From: Candidatus Binatus soli
GTDB lineage: Bacteria > Desulfobacterota > Binatia > Binatales > Binataceae
Direction of reading: 5' to 3'
NCBI GenBank assembly: GCA_002479255.1
Contig: DLMJ01000038.1
Span: forward strand, 1-64,000
Length of the DNA stretch: 64,000 nucleotides
Below are positions 30,140 to 39,113 of this stretch, one piece after another (the stretch's first letter is position 1; each line of letters starts with the position of its first letter). Position numbers and translations under genes: made by a program. Below the pieces are notes generated by a model that was given only the letters and a program-made list of their open reading frames with translations, ran no database searches and had not been told where the DNA came from.

Positions 30140-30934
30140 CTACGGCGCGACGCCAATAGCCGCGAACACGCGATGCATCACGCGCATCGGATCCTCCGGA
30201 TACCGCTCTGCCAGCATCGCGTGCAACTCGTCGTCGAATGCCGCAACTCGCTGCGGCGCAAGGCTTGCCCCGACCCCCGCGCTCGCGCGAACCCTCCCGC
30301 GCCATGCTTCATGGGTATAGATCGCGTCGAGGTCGAAGGAAAGCGTCTGGATATTTACAAAGCCCGCCACCGCCATGTCGCGCGGCCACAGCGGATAGAT
30401 TCCCAGTCCGCCGCCGAATTTCCATTTCGGATTGTGTTTCTCGATTAGCTTCTCCGTCGCCTCGGCCATGTTGCCGGGCAGCGGAATCCAGTCGAAATGC
30501 GCGATCACGAGCCTGCCCCCCGGCTTCAACAGCCGCCGCGCCTCCGCGGCTGCGCGCGGACGATCGAACCAATGCCAGCATTGTCCCGCCGTCACGAGAT
30601 CGAACTCCGCCGGGGCCAGCCCCGTCTCCTCCGCGGCCGCATTCACGTACTTCACGACGGCGCCCGCGCATCGATCCAGCTCCGCCGCCTGCTCCATCAG
30701 CGGCGCCGATCGATCGAGTCCGGTGACTTCGCATCCCCGAGTCGCCAGCCCGCGCGCGATCGTCCCCGTGCCCGTTCCCAGGTCGAGCGCGCGCATTCCC
30801 GCTCTCAGGATTCCCAACGCCTTCAGCCGCTCGAAGAATTCGTCGGGGAAACCGGCGCGATGACGTCCATAGTCGTTGGCGGTCTTCCCAAAATCGGCTG
30901 TCAACTCCTTCAATCGCACTTCCGCCGAGCTCAT
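30140..30934 (-). CDS. Class I SAM-dependent methyltransferase
   Basis: This 264-residue protein starts at ATG 30934 with GGAGG upstream; 20 further codons of open frame are not needed. AdoMet motif I is ALDLGTGTGTIARGLA, followed by acidic GCEVTGLD, then FDLVTAGQCWHWFDRPRAAA. This is the small-molecule (UbiE/Ubiquinone-like) branch, with the aromatic QCWHWF of fungal and bacterial methyltransf_11 members. The substrate is unknown. It lies 73 bases upstream of the ClpX-type finger gene on the same strand. Confidence 0.88.
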   Translation of the reverse strand: MSSAEVRLKELTADFGKTANDYGRHRAGFPDEFFERLKALGILRAGMRALDLGTGTGTIARGLATRGCEVTGLDRSAPLMEQAAELDRCAGAVVKYVNAAAEETGLAPAEFDLVTAGQCWHWFDRPRAAAEARRLLKPGGRLVIAHFDWIPLPGNMAEATEKLIEKHNPKWKFGGGLGIYPLWPRDMAVAGFVNIQTLSFDLDAIYTHEAWRGRVRASAGVGASLAPQRVAAFDDELHAMLAERYPEDPMRVMHRVFAAIGVAP

Positions 30935-31084
30935 GCGCCGTTCCTCCCGTGAACTTGACTGTATATAACTGCCTGCATCGGGTGCAGCGTTCAAGAAAAT
31001 GCGTTAGAGGTGAGCTTGCCGCGTATCCATCACCAGGCGTTTGTTCCGGCGCCCCGCATGGGAAGGGCTTAGGGGGTTGGGTAA

Positions 31085-32275
31085 ATGGATTTCGAATTTA
31101 CTCCTGAACAGGAAGCGTTCCGCCACAAGGTCCGCGCCTGGCTCGACGCGAATCTGCCCAAGGACCTGTGCGTCGACGACGCCCAGGACGAACGGGTCGC
31201 GCCCAATCGCGACGTCTTCGAACGCCGCCGCGCGTGGCAGGCCAAGCTCCACGGCGCCGGATACGCCGGTCTGTCGTGGCCCAAGCAGTACGGCGGACAC
31301 GCCGCCAGCCTCATCGAGCAGGTCATCTGGGACGAGGAATATTCCCGCGCGCGCGCGCCCGTGCTGCCCGGATATTTCGGGCTCGGTCTGTGCGGTCCCA
31401 CGCTGATGAATTGGGGGACCGAGGCGCAGAAGAAACGCTTCATCCCGCGAATCCTCGGCGCCGACGACATCTGGTGCCAGGGCTACTCGGAGCCGGGCGC
31501 CGGTTCCGATCTCGCCGGCTTGTCGACCCGCGCGGCCGACATGGGCGACTATTTTCTCGTTAACGGCCAGAAAGTCTGGACCTCGGCCGCGCAATACGCG
31601 GACTGGATGTTCATGCTCGCGCGCACCGATCCCGCGGCGCCCAAGCATCGCGGCATCAGCTACTTGCTGCTCGACATGAAAAGCCTGGGTATCACCGTGC
31701 GGCCGCTGGTCCTGATGAACGGGCACTCGCATTTCAACGAGGTCTTTTTCGACAACGTACAAGTGCCGAAGGAAAACCTGGTCGGCCCGCTCAACGAAGG
31801 ATGGAAGGTCGCGATGACGACGCTCAGCTACGAGCGCGCATCCGCCGGCGGTGGCGGACACGGCTCCCAGGTGCGCCGCCTCGCGGAACTCGCCGGGATC
31901 GTACCCATCGGCGGCAAGCCTGCGTGGGAACAGGAATGGGTGCGCCAGCAGCTCGCGCAATTCCTCATCGAATGCGAGGCCGCGCGCTACACGCGCCTGC
32001 GCTCGCTCACCCGCCTGCTGCGCGGATTGCCGCCTGGACCCGAGGGCTCAGTGCTCAAACTGTTCGGCTCCGAACTCGGCGTGCGCATCGCGCGCTTCTC
32101 GACCGAACTGCTCGGCGCCTACGGCCTCGTCGGTGAGCCCACCGGCGTCGTCGTTGATTCCCCGCGATGGCTGAACCGCGTGCTGAGCTCGCGCCAATAC
32201 ACCATCGCCGGCGGGACCAGCGAAATCCAGCGCAACATTATCGGCGAGCGCGTGCTCGGCCTCCCCAAGGGATGA
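31085..32275 (+). CDS. Acyl-CoA dehydrogenase family protein
   Basis: This FAD-dependent enzyme has 396 residues and introduces an alpha-beta double bond into an acyl-CoA. N-terminal FTPEQEAFRHKVRAWLDANL is typical. The flavin and substrate segments are GYSEPGAGSDLAGLSTRA and GQKVWTSAAQYADWMFMLAR. The C-terminus is TIAGGTSEIQRNIIGERVLG. The Glu of the YEGT motif in MCAD-type enzymes is Gly here, as in several steroid and long-chain-type subfamilies, so the catalytic base may lie elsewhere. AGGGGG precedes the start. It stands as a single gene. Confidence 0.93.
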   Translation: MDFEFTPEQEAFRHKVRAWLDANLPKDLCVDDAQDERVAPNRDVFERRRAWQAKLHGAGYAGLSWPKQYGGHAASLIEQVIWDEEYSRARAPVLPGYFGLGLCGPTLMNWGTEAQKKRFIPRILGADDIWCQGYSEPGAGSDLAGLSTRAADMGDYFLVNGQKVWTSAAQYADWMFMLARTDPAAPKHRGISYLLLDMKSLGITVRPLVLMNGHSHFNEVFFDNVQVPKENLVGPLNEGWKVAMTTLSYERASAGGGGHGSQVRRLAELAGIVPIGGKPAWEQEWVRQQLAQFLIECEAARYTRLRSLTRLLRGLPPGPEGSVLKLFGSELGVRIARFSTELLGAYGLVGEPTGVVVDSPRWLNRVLSSRQYTIAGGTSEIQRNIIGERVLGLPKG

Positions 32276-32380
32276 TCTCTGCTGCTAAACTCTCACCATC
32301 GACGCGGTATTTAAGTTGACGACTTGGTACATTCGATAGTGGCATTCCCAGCTAAAATTCGGACATTGGGTTGGCTGTTT

Positions 32381-33982
32381 ATGTCTGCACAATATCTCTT
32401 GCGCACAGGCCTGCCTGCGCTTCAAAGCTTGATATTGCTGTCAGGCTTGCTGGTCCTGCCGATTGGGGCGTTGGCACAAAGCGGCGCTCCGCCAGCGGGA
32501 TCGGACGAGCCTTTGACGCCAACGCCAACGCCGACGGCCAGCACGTGTCCCGTAAGCCCCACGCCGTCGCCAACACCCTCGTCGACACCCACGGTAAGCG
32601 CAATCATATTCCAGCCCGCGGTCGTTACGCTTAACAACCCCACCAAGCCGGGAACCAGAACGGCCTCCAGCTTCTTCAGCGTGGTGGTTACCGCTTACGA
32701 CAACAGTGGAAATGTACTTGAGCCAAGTTGCAAGCAGCCGATCTTTGTTCGGATCGATGGCGCGCCTAAGGGAGTGATCACGCCGGATGTCATAAAAATA
32801 ACGCGGGGCCAAACCGCGAAATTTAAGTACTCGGGTAGATATTTTCCCGGGCCAATCAATGTAGAGGCCTGGAAAAAAATCCCCAATGGCACGGCCGCCT
32901 TGGGCGAGTATGCTTTAGGGATCACCCAAATTCTTGGGCAGAATCCAAATGCCTGCGCCTATGCCAGTAAGACCTTTCCGCTGGCAGTCAATTGTGGAAC
33001 TGAAACGCCGGAGCAGTGCCAGACCGATAACATAACGAGTTCGCACGGCATCCAGGTGATGGCTGCGGTCGGTTACGCCAAGGCGAAGCAGGCCTCATTC
33101 ACGCCATATACGGTCGATACCGGCTCGCTTGGCGTGGTGGTGCCGATCGGTGACCTGCCCACTGGCAAAAAAGCCAACTGGATCGGTCCAGGGCCCCCGG
33201 GCGAGAAAGCCTACACCAGCAATGGGGGGAACACTTTTACCGGCAACTACTATCTCGCCCCGGTCAGTCTGCAGCAAAGCAACGGCGGTGCGGTAGAGAC
33301 TTCTCGCATCATGGTGCTGGTGCTCAGCGCCGGCCAATCGCTCCATTATCTGGGGATTGGCTTTAACCGCGAAAATTTTACGTTCGAAGATCTGTTTCAA
33401 ACACCGGCAGATAACGCATTCCTTCATCTGACAGACAGCTCCAATGGCACCAATATTAGTCCCGGCTATCAGATCGGCGCTGCCAGCGTAAGCTTGGGGA
33501 TCGCTTCTAACAGCGGCTACAATCTCATCCCGCTTATCACCGCCGGCGCCCAGGTGCCGGGTGAGTATGCTGATGCCGCCGGATGTTTCAATTTTCCCGG
33601 CGCGCCAGACAACCCGGGTCCTTTCTGCGGCAACATGCTTTTCGATATCGGCATCGGCGACATGTATCTTGGACTTGACGATTTCCAGCGTCCTACCGGC
33701 TACAACACCGGAGGAATAGTCACTGCGGGTAACGCGGTTAATATTATCGGTGGATCGCCATCGTCGCCGGCGCTGTGTTACAGCTTTACCTCCGGTGGGA
33801 GCTCGTTGATTACGCCTTACGCGGCGAATTGGACGCAGCCACCGACGCCATGCGGAGTATTTTTCAATACCGGCCGGGTGGGTTTGGCCGCCTATAGCTA
33901 CATGTATGACGCGACTTGCGGAAACGTGGGCTTTCAGCCCTTAAGCGAGCCGCTGGCGCCAACCAATTGCCAGGCTCCATAG
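32381..33982 (+). CDS. Secreted protein with bilobal pepsin-like aspartic protease signature
   Basis: This 533-residue exported protein starts at ATG 32381. A signal peptide (LQSLILLSGLLVLPIGALAQ) is followed by a Thr/Pro linker (TPTPTPTAST, SPTPSPTPSS) and a beta-rich Ig-like part (about 65-190). Residues from about 210 contain VDTGSLGVVVP with Asp246, and 176 residues later LFDIGIGDMYLGL with Asp422. The spacing is close to that of the two catalytic Asp residues of pepsins, although the second motif is DIG instead of DTG. Many Cys residues and a Gly/Asn-rich surface fit an extracellular protein. Base composition is lower in GC than its neighbours. Activity is unproven. Confidence 0.75.
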   Translation: MSAQYLLRTGLPALQSLILLSGLLVLPIGALAQSGAPPAGSDEPLTPTPTPTASTCPVSPTPSPTPSSTPTVSAIIFQPAVVTLNNPTKPGTRTASSFFSVVVTAYDNSGNVLEPSCKQPIFVRIDGAPKGVITPDVIKITRGQTAKFKYSGRYFPGPINVEAWKKIPNGTAALGEYALGITQILGQNPNACAYASKTFPLAVNCGTETPEQCQTDNITSSHGIQVMAAVGYAKAKQASFTPYTVDTGSLGVVVPIGDLPTGKKANWIGPGPPGEKAYTSNGGNTFTGNYYLAPVSLQQSNGGAVETSRIMVLVLSAGQSLHYLGIGFNRENFTFEDLFQTPADNAFLHLTDSSNGTNISPGYQIGAASVSLGIASNSGYNLIPLITAGAQVPGEYADAAGCFNFPGAPDNPGPFCGNMLFDIGIGDMYLGLDDFQRPTGYNTGGIVTAGNAVNIIGGSPSSPALCYSFTSGGSSLITPYAANWTQPPTPCGVFFNTGRVGLAAYSYMYDATCGNVGFQPLSEPLAPTNCQAP

Positions 33983-34095
33983 GCGAAACGGTCCCTCCCA
34001 GTGCGGGCGGAAACACCGTGAAGCTAGACCGGGCTGGAACCTTGCCGAGCCAGACCGTTAGAGTGTAAAGATGCGCCTTCGAATCGCAGACTAAA

Positions 34096-34229
34096 ATGAA
34101 AATCCCGGTTAAGACACCGGTTGTCCTCGCCTTGTTCTTGATTGCTTGCGGCTCGCCCGCGGCGGCGAATGCTTCCTGATGCGCCCCGACGGCGGCGGCG
34201 TCAAGTACAAAGTATATATCCCGAAGTAG
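34096..34229 (+). pseudogene. Possible frameshifted small secreted peptide gene
   Basis: ATG 34096 begins a short lipoprotein-like leader (MKIPVKTPVVLALFLIACGS) that hits TGA at 34177. A second frame, open through the same point, continues as GGECFLMRPDGGGVKYKVYI PK and stops at 34227-34229. Joined by a one-base shift near 34165-34175, they would give a 40-45 residue exported peptide. The ribosome-binding site is weak and no homologue comes to mind, so this is tentative. Confidence 0.3.
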
Positions 34230-34239
34230 CCCGCGCTCG

Positions 34240-35679
34240 TCAGCCGGTGAGCTTGGCGCGCAGGATGTCGTTGATCACTTTCGGATTCGCCTTCCCGCCC
34301 ATCGCTTTCATCACCGCGCCGACGAAAAATCCGAATAGCTTGTCGCGCCCCGCGCGATACTCGGCGACTTTTTCGGGCTCTGCCGCCAGCACCTTGTCGC
34401 AGGCCGCCGCGATCGCGCTTTCATCCGATACTTGCGCGAGTCCCAGCGCGGCGATTGTCGCCTCCGCGCCTTTGCCGGATTTTACCATCGCGGCAAACGC
34501 GGTCTTCGCGGCATTCAGGCTGATTTTCTGCCCTTCGACCATCCGCAGCAGCGCACCGACTTCGGCCGCCGGCGGTACCGCTTCGACGAACGACTCGCCT
34601 GAGTCGCGGGCGACGCGCAGCACTTCGGTCATCACCCAGTTCGCCGCGCTCTTGCGATTCTTGAGTGCCGGCAGCGTGGCCTCGAAGTAGTCGGCGACGT
34701 CGCGATCGGCGATCAGCACGTCCGCCTCGTATTCCGTCAGTCCGAGTTCGCGCACGTAGCGCGTTTTCCGGTCGGCCGGCAGCTCGGGCATCGATGCGCG
34801 CACCTTTTCTTCCATTTCCGCCGGCACAATCAGCGGCGGCAGGTCAGGCTCGGGGAAGTACCGATAGTCATTCGCATACTCTTTCGAGCGCATCGGGCGC
34901 GTTTCCTTGCGCGCGGGGTCCCACAGAAGAGTCTCCTGCGCGACTTTGCCGCCCCCCTCGACAATCTCTATTTGGCGCCCGACCTCATAGTCAATTGCGT
35001 CTTCGACGAAGCGGAACGAGTTGAGATTTTTGATTTCGCTCCTGACGCCGTATTCCTTCGCGCCGCGCTTGCGGATCGACACGTTGCAATCGCATCGGAA
35101 GCTGCCTTCCTCCATCTTGCCGTCGGACGCATCGACGTAGCGAAGTATCGCGCGCAGTTGGCGCAAGTACGCGCCCGCATCCTCGGCCGAGCGCAGGTCG
35201 GGCTCGCTTACGATCTCGATCAGCGGCACCCCCGAGCGATTGAAATCCACCAGGCTCGCGTTTTCGCCGTGGATATTCTTGCCCGCGTCTTCCTCTATAT
35301 GGATTCGCGTGAGCCTGATTCGGCGCGGCTCGCCATTCTCAGTTGCCGGCAAGTCGATATAGCCACCCTTGCAGATGGGAGTTTCGTACTGACTAATCTG
35401 GTAGCCCTTGGGCAGGTCGGGATAGAAATAGCTCTTTCGATCGAAAATAGAATAGGGCGCGATTGCGCAATGCGCGGCCAGTCCGGTTCGAATCGCGAGT
35501 TCCACCGCGCGGCGGTTGAGGACCGGCAGCACGCCCGGCATCCCCATGCACACCGGGCAGACGTTTTCATTCGGCCCCGCGCCGAAAGTCGTCGAGCATC
35601 CGCAGAACAGTTTCGAGCGGGTCAGAAGATGGGTGTGGACTTCGAGTCCTATCACCGCCTCGTATGCTTCCCGGTTCAT
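34240..35679 (-). CDS. gatB: Aspartyl/glutamyl-tRNA amidotransferase subunit B
   Basis: Subunit of GatCAB, which converts Glu-tRNA(Gln) or Asp-tRNA(Asn) to the amidated forms. It has 479 residues. The N-terminus YEAVIGLEVHTHLLTRSKLF is diagnostic. A zinc site is formed by LFCGCS and VCPVCMGMPG. The kinase domain has RSGVPLIEIVSEPDLRSAED, and the C-terminal YqeY-like domain ends INDILRAKLTG. It lies 12 bases downstream of gatA on the same strand, giving the order gatC-gatA-gatB. Confidence 0.98.
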   Translation of the reverse strand: MNREAYEAVIGLEVHTHLLTRSKLFCGCSTTFGAGPNENVCPVCMGMPGVLPVLNRRAVELAIRTGLAAHCAIAPYSIFDRKSYFYPDLPKGYQISQYETPICKGGYIDLPATENGEPRRIRLTRIHIEEDAGKNIHGENASLVDFNRSGVPLIEIVSEPDLRSAEDAGAYLRQLRAILRYVDASDGKMEEGSFRCDCNVSIRKRGAKEYGVRSEIKNLNSFRFVEDAIDYEVGRQIEIVEGGGKVAQETLLWDPARKETRPMRSKEYANDYRYFPEPDLPPLIVPAEMEEKVRASMPELPADRKTRYVRELGLTEYEADVLIADRDVADYFEATLPALKNRKSAANWVMTEVLRVARDSGESFVEAVPPAAEVGALLRMVEGQKISLNAAKTAFAAMVKSGKGAEATIAALGLAQVSDESAIAAACDKVLAAEPEKVAEYRAGRDKLFGFFVGAVMKAMGGKANPKVINDILRAKLTG

Positions 35680-35691
35680 CGCAAATGTCCG

Positions 35692-37152
35692 TCAGACCGC
35701 CGGTGTCCGCGGCTTGAATGCTCCCGTGCGCTCGAATGCGTCGCCCGCGCGCAGGATTGTTTCCTCGGCGAACGGCGGCGCGATCAATTGCATCCCAATC
35801 GGCAGATTGTTTGAATCGTGCCCGCACGGAATCGACATCCCGGGCAGACCGGCCAGGTTCAGCGAAATCGTAAAGATGTCCGACAGGTACATCGTCAGCG
35901 GTTCGTTCATCTTCTCGCCGATCTTGAATGCGGTCGTCGGCGCAACCGGCGTGACGATCAAGTCGCACTTCTCGAAGGCGCGCTCGAAGTCGTTGCGAAT
36001 CAGCGTGCGCACCTTTTGCGCCTTCAGATAGTAGGCGTCGTAGTAGCCGGCCGATAGCGCGAAGGTGCCGAGCATGATTCGGCGCTTGACCTCGGCGCCG
36101 AATCCATGCGCCCGCGTCGTTTCATACAGCGCGATATTGTCCTCGGCGTTGACGCGCAGACCGAAGCGGATACCGTCGTAGCGGGCGAGATTGGCGCTTG
36201 CCTCCGCGGTCGCGACCAGGTAATACGCCGCGATCGCGTAGCCGGTGTGCGGCAGCGAGATTTCGACCGTCGAGGCGCCCAGAGATTCGTAGTTCTTGAG
36301 CGCGGAGCGCACCGACTTCTCGACTTCGGGTTGCATTCCTTCGACGAAAAATTCCCTGGGCACGCCGATTCGGAGTCCCTTGACGTCGCCCGTCAGCGCG
36401 CGTTCGTAGTCGGGCACCGGACGCGCCGAGCAAGTCGAATCGCGAGCGTCCTTGCCGGCAAGAGTGCGGATGATTATCGCGGCGTCGCGCACCGATCTCG
36501 CAAACGGGCCGACCTGATCGAGCGACGACGCGTATGCGACGACGCCGTAGCGGCTGACGCGGCTGTAGGTCGGCTTGATTCCAACTACGCCGCAGAACGA
36601 CGCCGGTTCGCGAATCGATCCGCCGGTGTCGGTGCCGAGCGCACCCAGGCATTCGTACGCCGCGACTGCGGCGGCAGATCCGCCCGACGATCCGCCGGCG
36701 ACGCGACCGATGTCATGCGGATTCATCGTCGGCCCGAACGCGGAGTTCTCCGTCGACGAGCCCATCGCGAATTCATCCATGTTCGTCTTGCCGACGAAAA
36801 TCGCGCCGTCCGCGCGCAAGCGTTCGATCACGGTCGCGTCAAACGGCGGCACGAACGTCTCCAGGATTCGCGACCCGCAGGTCGTGCGAATGCCCCTGGT
36901 CGCGTAAATATCCTTGATGCCGAGCGGAATCCCGCACAGCGCCGGCGCGTTGCCCGCGGCGAGGCGCGCGTCAGCCGCCCGCGCCTGCTCGAGAGCCTCC
37001 CGCTCGCACACCGTGATGAACGCGTGGAGCCTGGGCTCGGCGGCAGCGATGCGGTCGAGGCAATCGCGCGTCAATTGCGTCGCGGTGATTTCGCGCCCGC
37101 GGAGCTTCGACGATGCGTCGGCGATTGTGAGTTTGTTCAGTTCCGATGCCAT
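35692..37152 (-). CDS. gatA: Aspartyl/glutamyl-tRNA amidotransferase subunit A
   Basis: The glutaminase subunit of GatCAB, releasing ammonia for the transamidation by GatB. It has 486 residues. The amidase-signature Ser-cisSer-Lys triad is visible: the lysine in GIPLGIKDIYATRG, then GGSSGGSAAAVAAYEC and the nucleophile segment GTDTGGSIREPASFCGVVG. The C-terminus FERTGAFKPRTPAV is normal. It is flanked by gatC (24 bases upstream) and gatB (12 bases downstream). Presence of GatCAB suggests at least one of GlnRS or AsnRS is missing in this organism. Confidence 0.98.
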   Translation of the reverse strand: MASELNKLTIADASSKLRGREITATQLTRDCLDRIAAAEPRLHAFITVCEREALEQARAADARLAAGNAPALCGIPLGIKDIYATRGIRTTCGSRILETFVPPFDATVIERLRADGAIFVGKTNMDEFAMGSSTENSAFGPTMNPHDIGRVAGGSSGGSAAAVAAYECLGALGTDTGGSIREPASFCGVVGIKPTYSRVSRYGVVAYASSLDQVGPFARSVRDAAIIIRTLAGKDARDSTCSARPVPDYERALTGDVKGLRIGVPREFFVEGMQPEVEKSVRSALKNYESLGASTVEISLPHTGYAIAAYYLVATAEASANLARYDGIRFGLRVNAEDNIALYETTRAHGFGAEVKRRIMLGTFALSAGYYDAYYLKAQKVRTLIRNDFERAFEKCDLIVTPVAPTTAFKIGEKMNEPLTMYLSDIFTISLNLAGLPGMSIPCGHDSNNLPIGMQLIAPPFAEETILRAGDAFERTGAFKPRTPAV

Positions 37153-37176
37153 GCGGAAATCTTGTCAACTAAAGTT

Positions 37177-37473
37177 CTACTCGATTATTTTCGGCACTTT
37201 GAAGTAGCCGCGCTCGCTCGAAGGCGCATTGGCGAGCATCGCCTCCGCCGCGGGCCGGTTGGTCACTTCGTCGTCGCGCATGGGCATGCCGGCCTCGCCG
37301 ACCTGCGTCGTCGGCGCGACCTCTTTGGTGTCGAGCTCGTTCAATTTATCAACGTAGGCAAGCATTTCGTCCATGTCGGCGCGCAGCCGCTCTTCCTGTT
37401 CCGGCGACCATTCCAAGCGCGCCAGACGCGCGACGTGGCGCACCTGCTCGAGCGTTATCTTTGTTCCAGCCAT
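37177..37473 (-). CDS. gatC: Aspartyl/glutamyl-tRNA amidotransferase subunit C
   Basis: This small stabilising subunit that wraps GatA has 98 residues. The N-terminus ITLEQVRHVARLARLEWSPE and the central MLAYVDKLNELDTKEVAPTT are family signatures, and the protein ends with SERGYFKVPKIIE. It is the first gene of the gatCAB unit. A TGGCCGG/CCGGCCA inverted repeat lies about 65 bases upstream of its start. Confidence 0.96.
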   Translation of the reverse strand: MAGTKITLEQVRHVARLARLEWSPEQEERLRADMDEMLAYVDKLNELDTKEVAPTTQVGEAGMPMRDDEVTNRPAAEAMLANAPSSERGYFKVPKIIE

Positions 37474-37538
37474 GGCGATTCAACCCAAATCGTAACATTC
37501 CGTGCGTTCCATGTCAGGGCCGTTGGTCCCGAGGGTAC

Positions 37539-37554
37539 TGGCCGGAACCGGCCA
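37539..37554. promoter_or_regulatory. Inverted repeat upstream of gatC
   Basis: TGGCCGG-AA-CCGGCCA is a 7-bp stem with a two-base centre, located in the 134-base gap between the potassium-channel stop and gatC. No T-run follows in either direction, so an operator is more likely than a terminator. This rests on symmetry and position only. Confidence 0.35.
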
Positions 37555-37607
37555 TTCAGGGTGGGCCGATTCGATCGTTGAGGACGAGGACCGCTCGCGG
37601 CGCGCTC

Positions 37608-38594
37608 TTAAAGCGACGCCAGGCGTTTGAGGCTGTCGGATTCGCCGATCACCACCAGCAAATCATCGGGTTCGATCTGCATATCGCCGCCGGGAATCAT
37701 CTCGAGCCGTTTGTCGTTGCGCTTCAACGCCACGATCCGGAGCCGCGGATTGTCGTGTTCCACCGCCGCGATGGTCATCCCGGCCGCCGGGCTTTTGCGC
37801 GAGATCCTGATCTCCTCCAGATCGACCTCGGACTCGCGGCCGGGCAGCGAGAGTTGTAGAAAATCCACGACCGACGGGCGGATGATGCTCGCCGCGATTC
37901 TCATCCCGGCCCATTGATAGGCCGCGACCACCTGGTCTGCTCCCGCCAGCTTGAGCCGCCGCAGCCCCGCATCCGAGTCGCCGCGGGCGTAGATGAGAAT
38001 CTTCGGATTTTTCTCGCGCGCCGAAAGCGTGATGTACACGTTGTCCGCATCCGATCCGGTTGCGACGATTATCGCGCGGGCCGAACCGATCCCGGCCTCC
38101 TCGAGCACCGAATCCTCCAGCGCCGATCCCACAACGTGCAACGCGCCGGCAATGTCCAGCTCTGCCTGCCTGGCGGGATCTGCCTCGATCACCACCATCG
38201 GCACCGCCTTGCGATTTAGCTCTTCGACCACCGCGCGGCCGAAACGCCCGAAGCCGCATACGATGACATGTCCCTGGAGACCGTGAATTTTGCGATTCAT
38301 TGCGCTCTTCCCGAGAAACTCTTTAAGGCGTCCCTCAACGACAAGTTCTCCAATCACCGAAAACAGGTAAATCGCGCTGCCGACACCTGTGACTATCAGC
38401 CCAATGGTAAAAAGACGACCGGCCGGGCTGAGCGGCTTTACCTCGCCGAACCCGACCGTCGAGATGGTAATGACGGACATGTAGAAGGAGTCGAGAATCG
38501 ACATGTGCTCGATCAGCCTGTAGCCGATTGCGCCGATCACGGTCATCACCGCGACCAGCGAGACTGCGAGCGCGAATCTGCGAGTTGGGGTCAT
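37608..38594 (-). CDS. Potassium channel with RCK (TrkA-N and TrkA-C) domains
   Basis: This membrane ion channel has 328 residues from ATG 38594. Two membrane helices flank a pore loop with the selectivity filter TVGFGE (residues 46-51), and a TRK-like second helix is IGLIVTGVGSAIYLFSVIGE. The cytoplasmic RCK domain starts with the Rossmann motif VIVCGFGRFGRAVVEEL, followed by VVIEADP. A TrkA-C domain (GDMQIEPDDLLVVIGE) ends the chain. The architecture matches MthK-type channels gated by ligand binding to RCK. The filter has Phe-Gly-Glu instead of Tyr-Gly-Asp, seen in some prokaryotic channels. Confidence 0.93.
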   Translation of the reverse strand: MTPTRRFALAVSLVAVMTVIGAIGYRLIEHMSILDSFYMSVITISTVGFGEVKPLSPAGRLFTIGLIVTGVGSAIYLFSVIGELVVEGRLKEFLGKSAMNRKIHGLQGHVIVCGFGRFGRAVVEELNRKAVPMVVIEADPARQAELDIAGALHVVGSALEDSVLEEAGIGSARAIIVATGSDADNVYITLSAREKNPKILIYARGDSDAGLRRLKLAGADQVVAAYQWAGMRIAASIIRPSVVDFLQLSLPGRESEVDLEEIRISRKSPAAGMTIAAVEHDNPRLRIVALKRNDKRLEMIPGGDMQIEPDDLLVVIGESDSLKRLASL

Positions 38595-38662
38595 CCTGCT
38601 GCGGCGTGCGGCGATCCTTGGCAAACGGGCGATGAGCCGGGAAATCCCGCCAAGGATTACAT

Positions 38663-38764
38663 GTCACACTCCAAATGGGAACGTTTCCGGAACTCCGTGC
38701 GTCGCGACTGCGGATAGCGGCGACACAGCCCTGGTTTCATCGAACCGGATGTACTCGTCGAATT
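38663..38764 (-). pseudogene. Duplicated 3' end of the pcm-erythromycin esterase gene
   Basis: About 102 bases match 42743-42844 at roughly 91% identity by eye (nine mismatches, no gap). The match covers the last 32 codons and the TGA of the intact gene. The remnant reads FDEYIRFDETRAVSPLSAVA then THGVPETFPFGV and stop, with a TAA directly before it, so it has no intact upstream coding part. It lies in the same orientation as the intact copy, 4,080 bases away, with the NHL gene between them. Confidence 0.9.
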
Positions 38765-39113
38765 ACTGCTGCGGGTTTCAGTCGGTTTCCGCCCAAAAAA
38801 TCGCTGCATCCATATCGGGCAGCTGATGTATCGATCGGCGCCATCGTCAGCCTGCGCACTATGTAGCACAATTAGGCATCAGCACAGTCAGAATAGCGTA
38901 GAGTAGCTAATGTTGCAGTGCATAATTTTTGCTTAATTTCAAATGACGCAATATTAGCCTAACTTTAGGCTCCCACCGTGTTGGCCTCTTCGTCAAGCAT
39001 CGAGGAAAAGCAAGTGAACGAAGTCCGCAGGGAAAGTACGGATCAACCTGATCGCGATCTTTTGTGCGGCCGCGCCGCGCGCAGGAGCGATCGACTTTCC
39101 CGAGGGGATCGTC
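38765..39113. other. AT-rich region upstream of the NHL-repeat gene
   Basis: This 349-base stretch is clearly richer in A+T than its surroundings, most strongly at 38860-38980. It contains AGCCTAA-CT-TTAGGCT (38956-38971), a 7-bp inverted repeat that could be an operator or short hairpin. No gene is seen. It probably carries the promoter for the plus-strand NHL gene and may represent the left end of an inserted segment. Confidence 0.55.
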
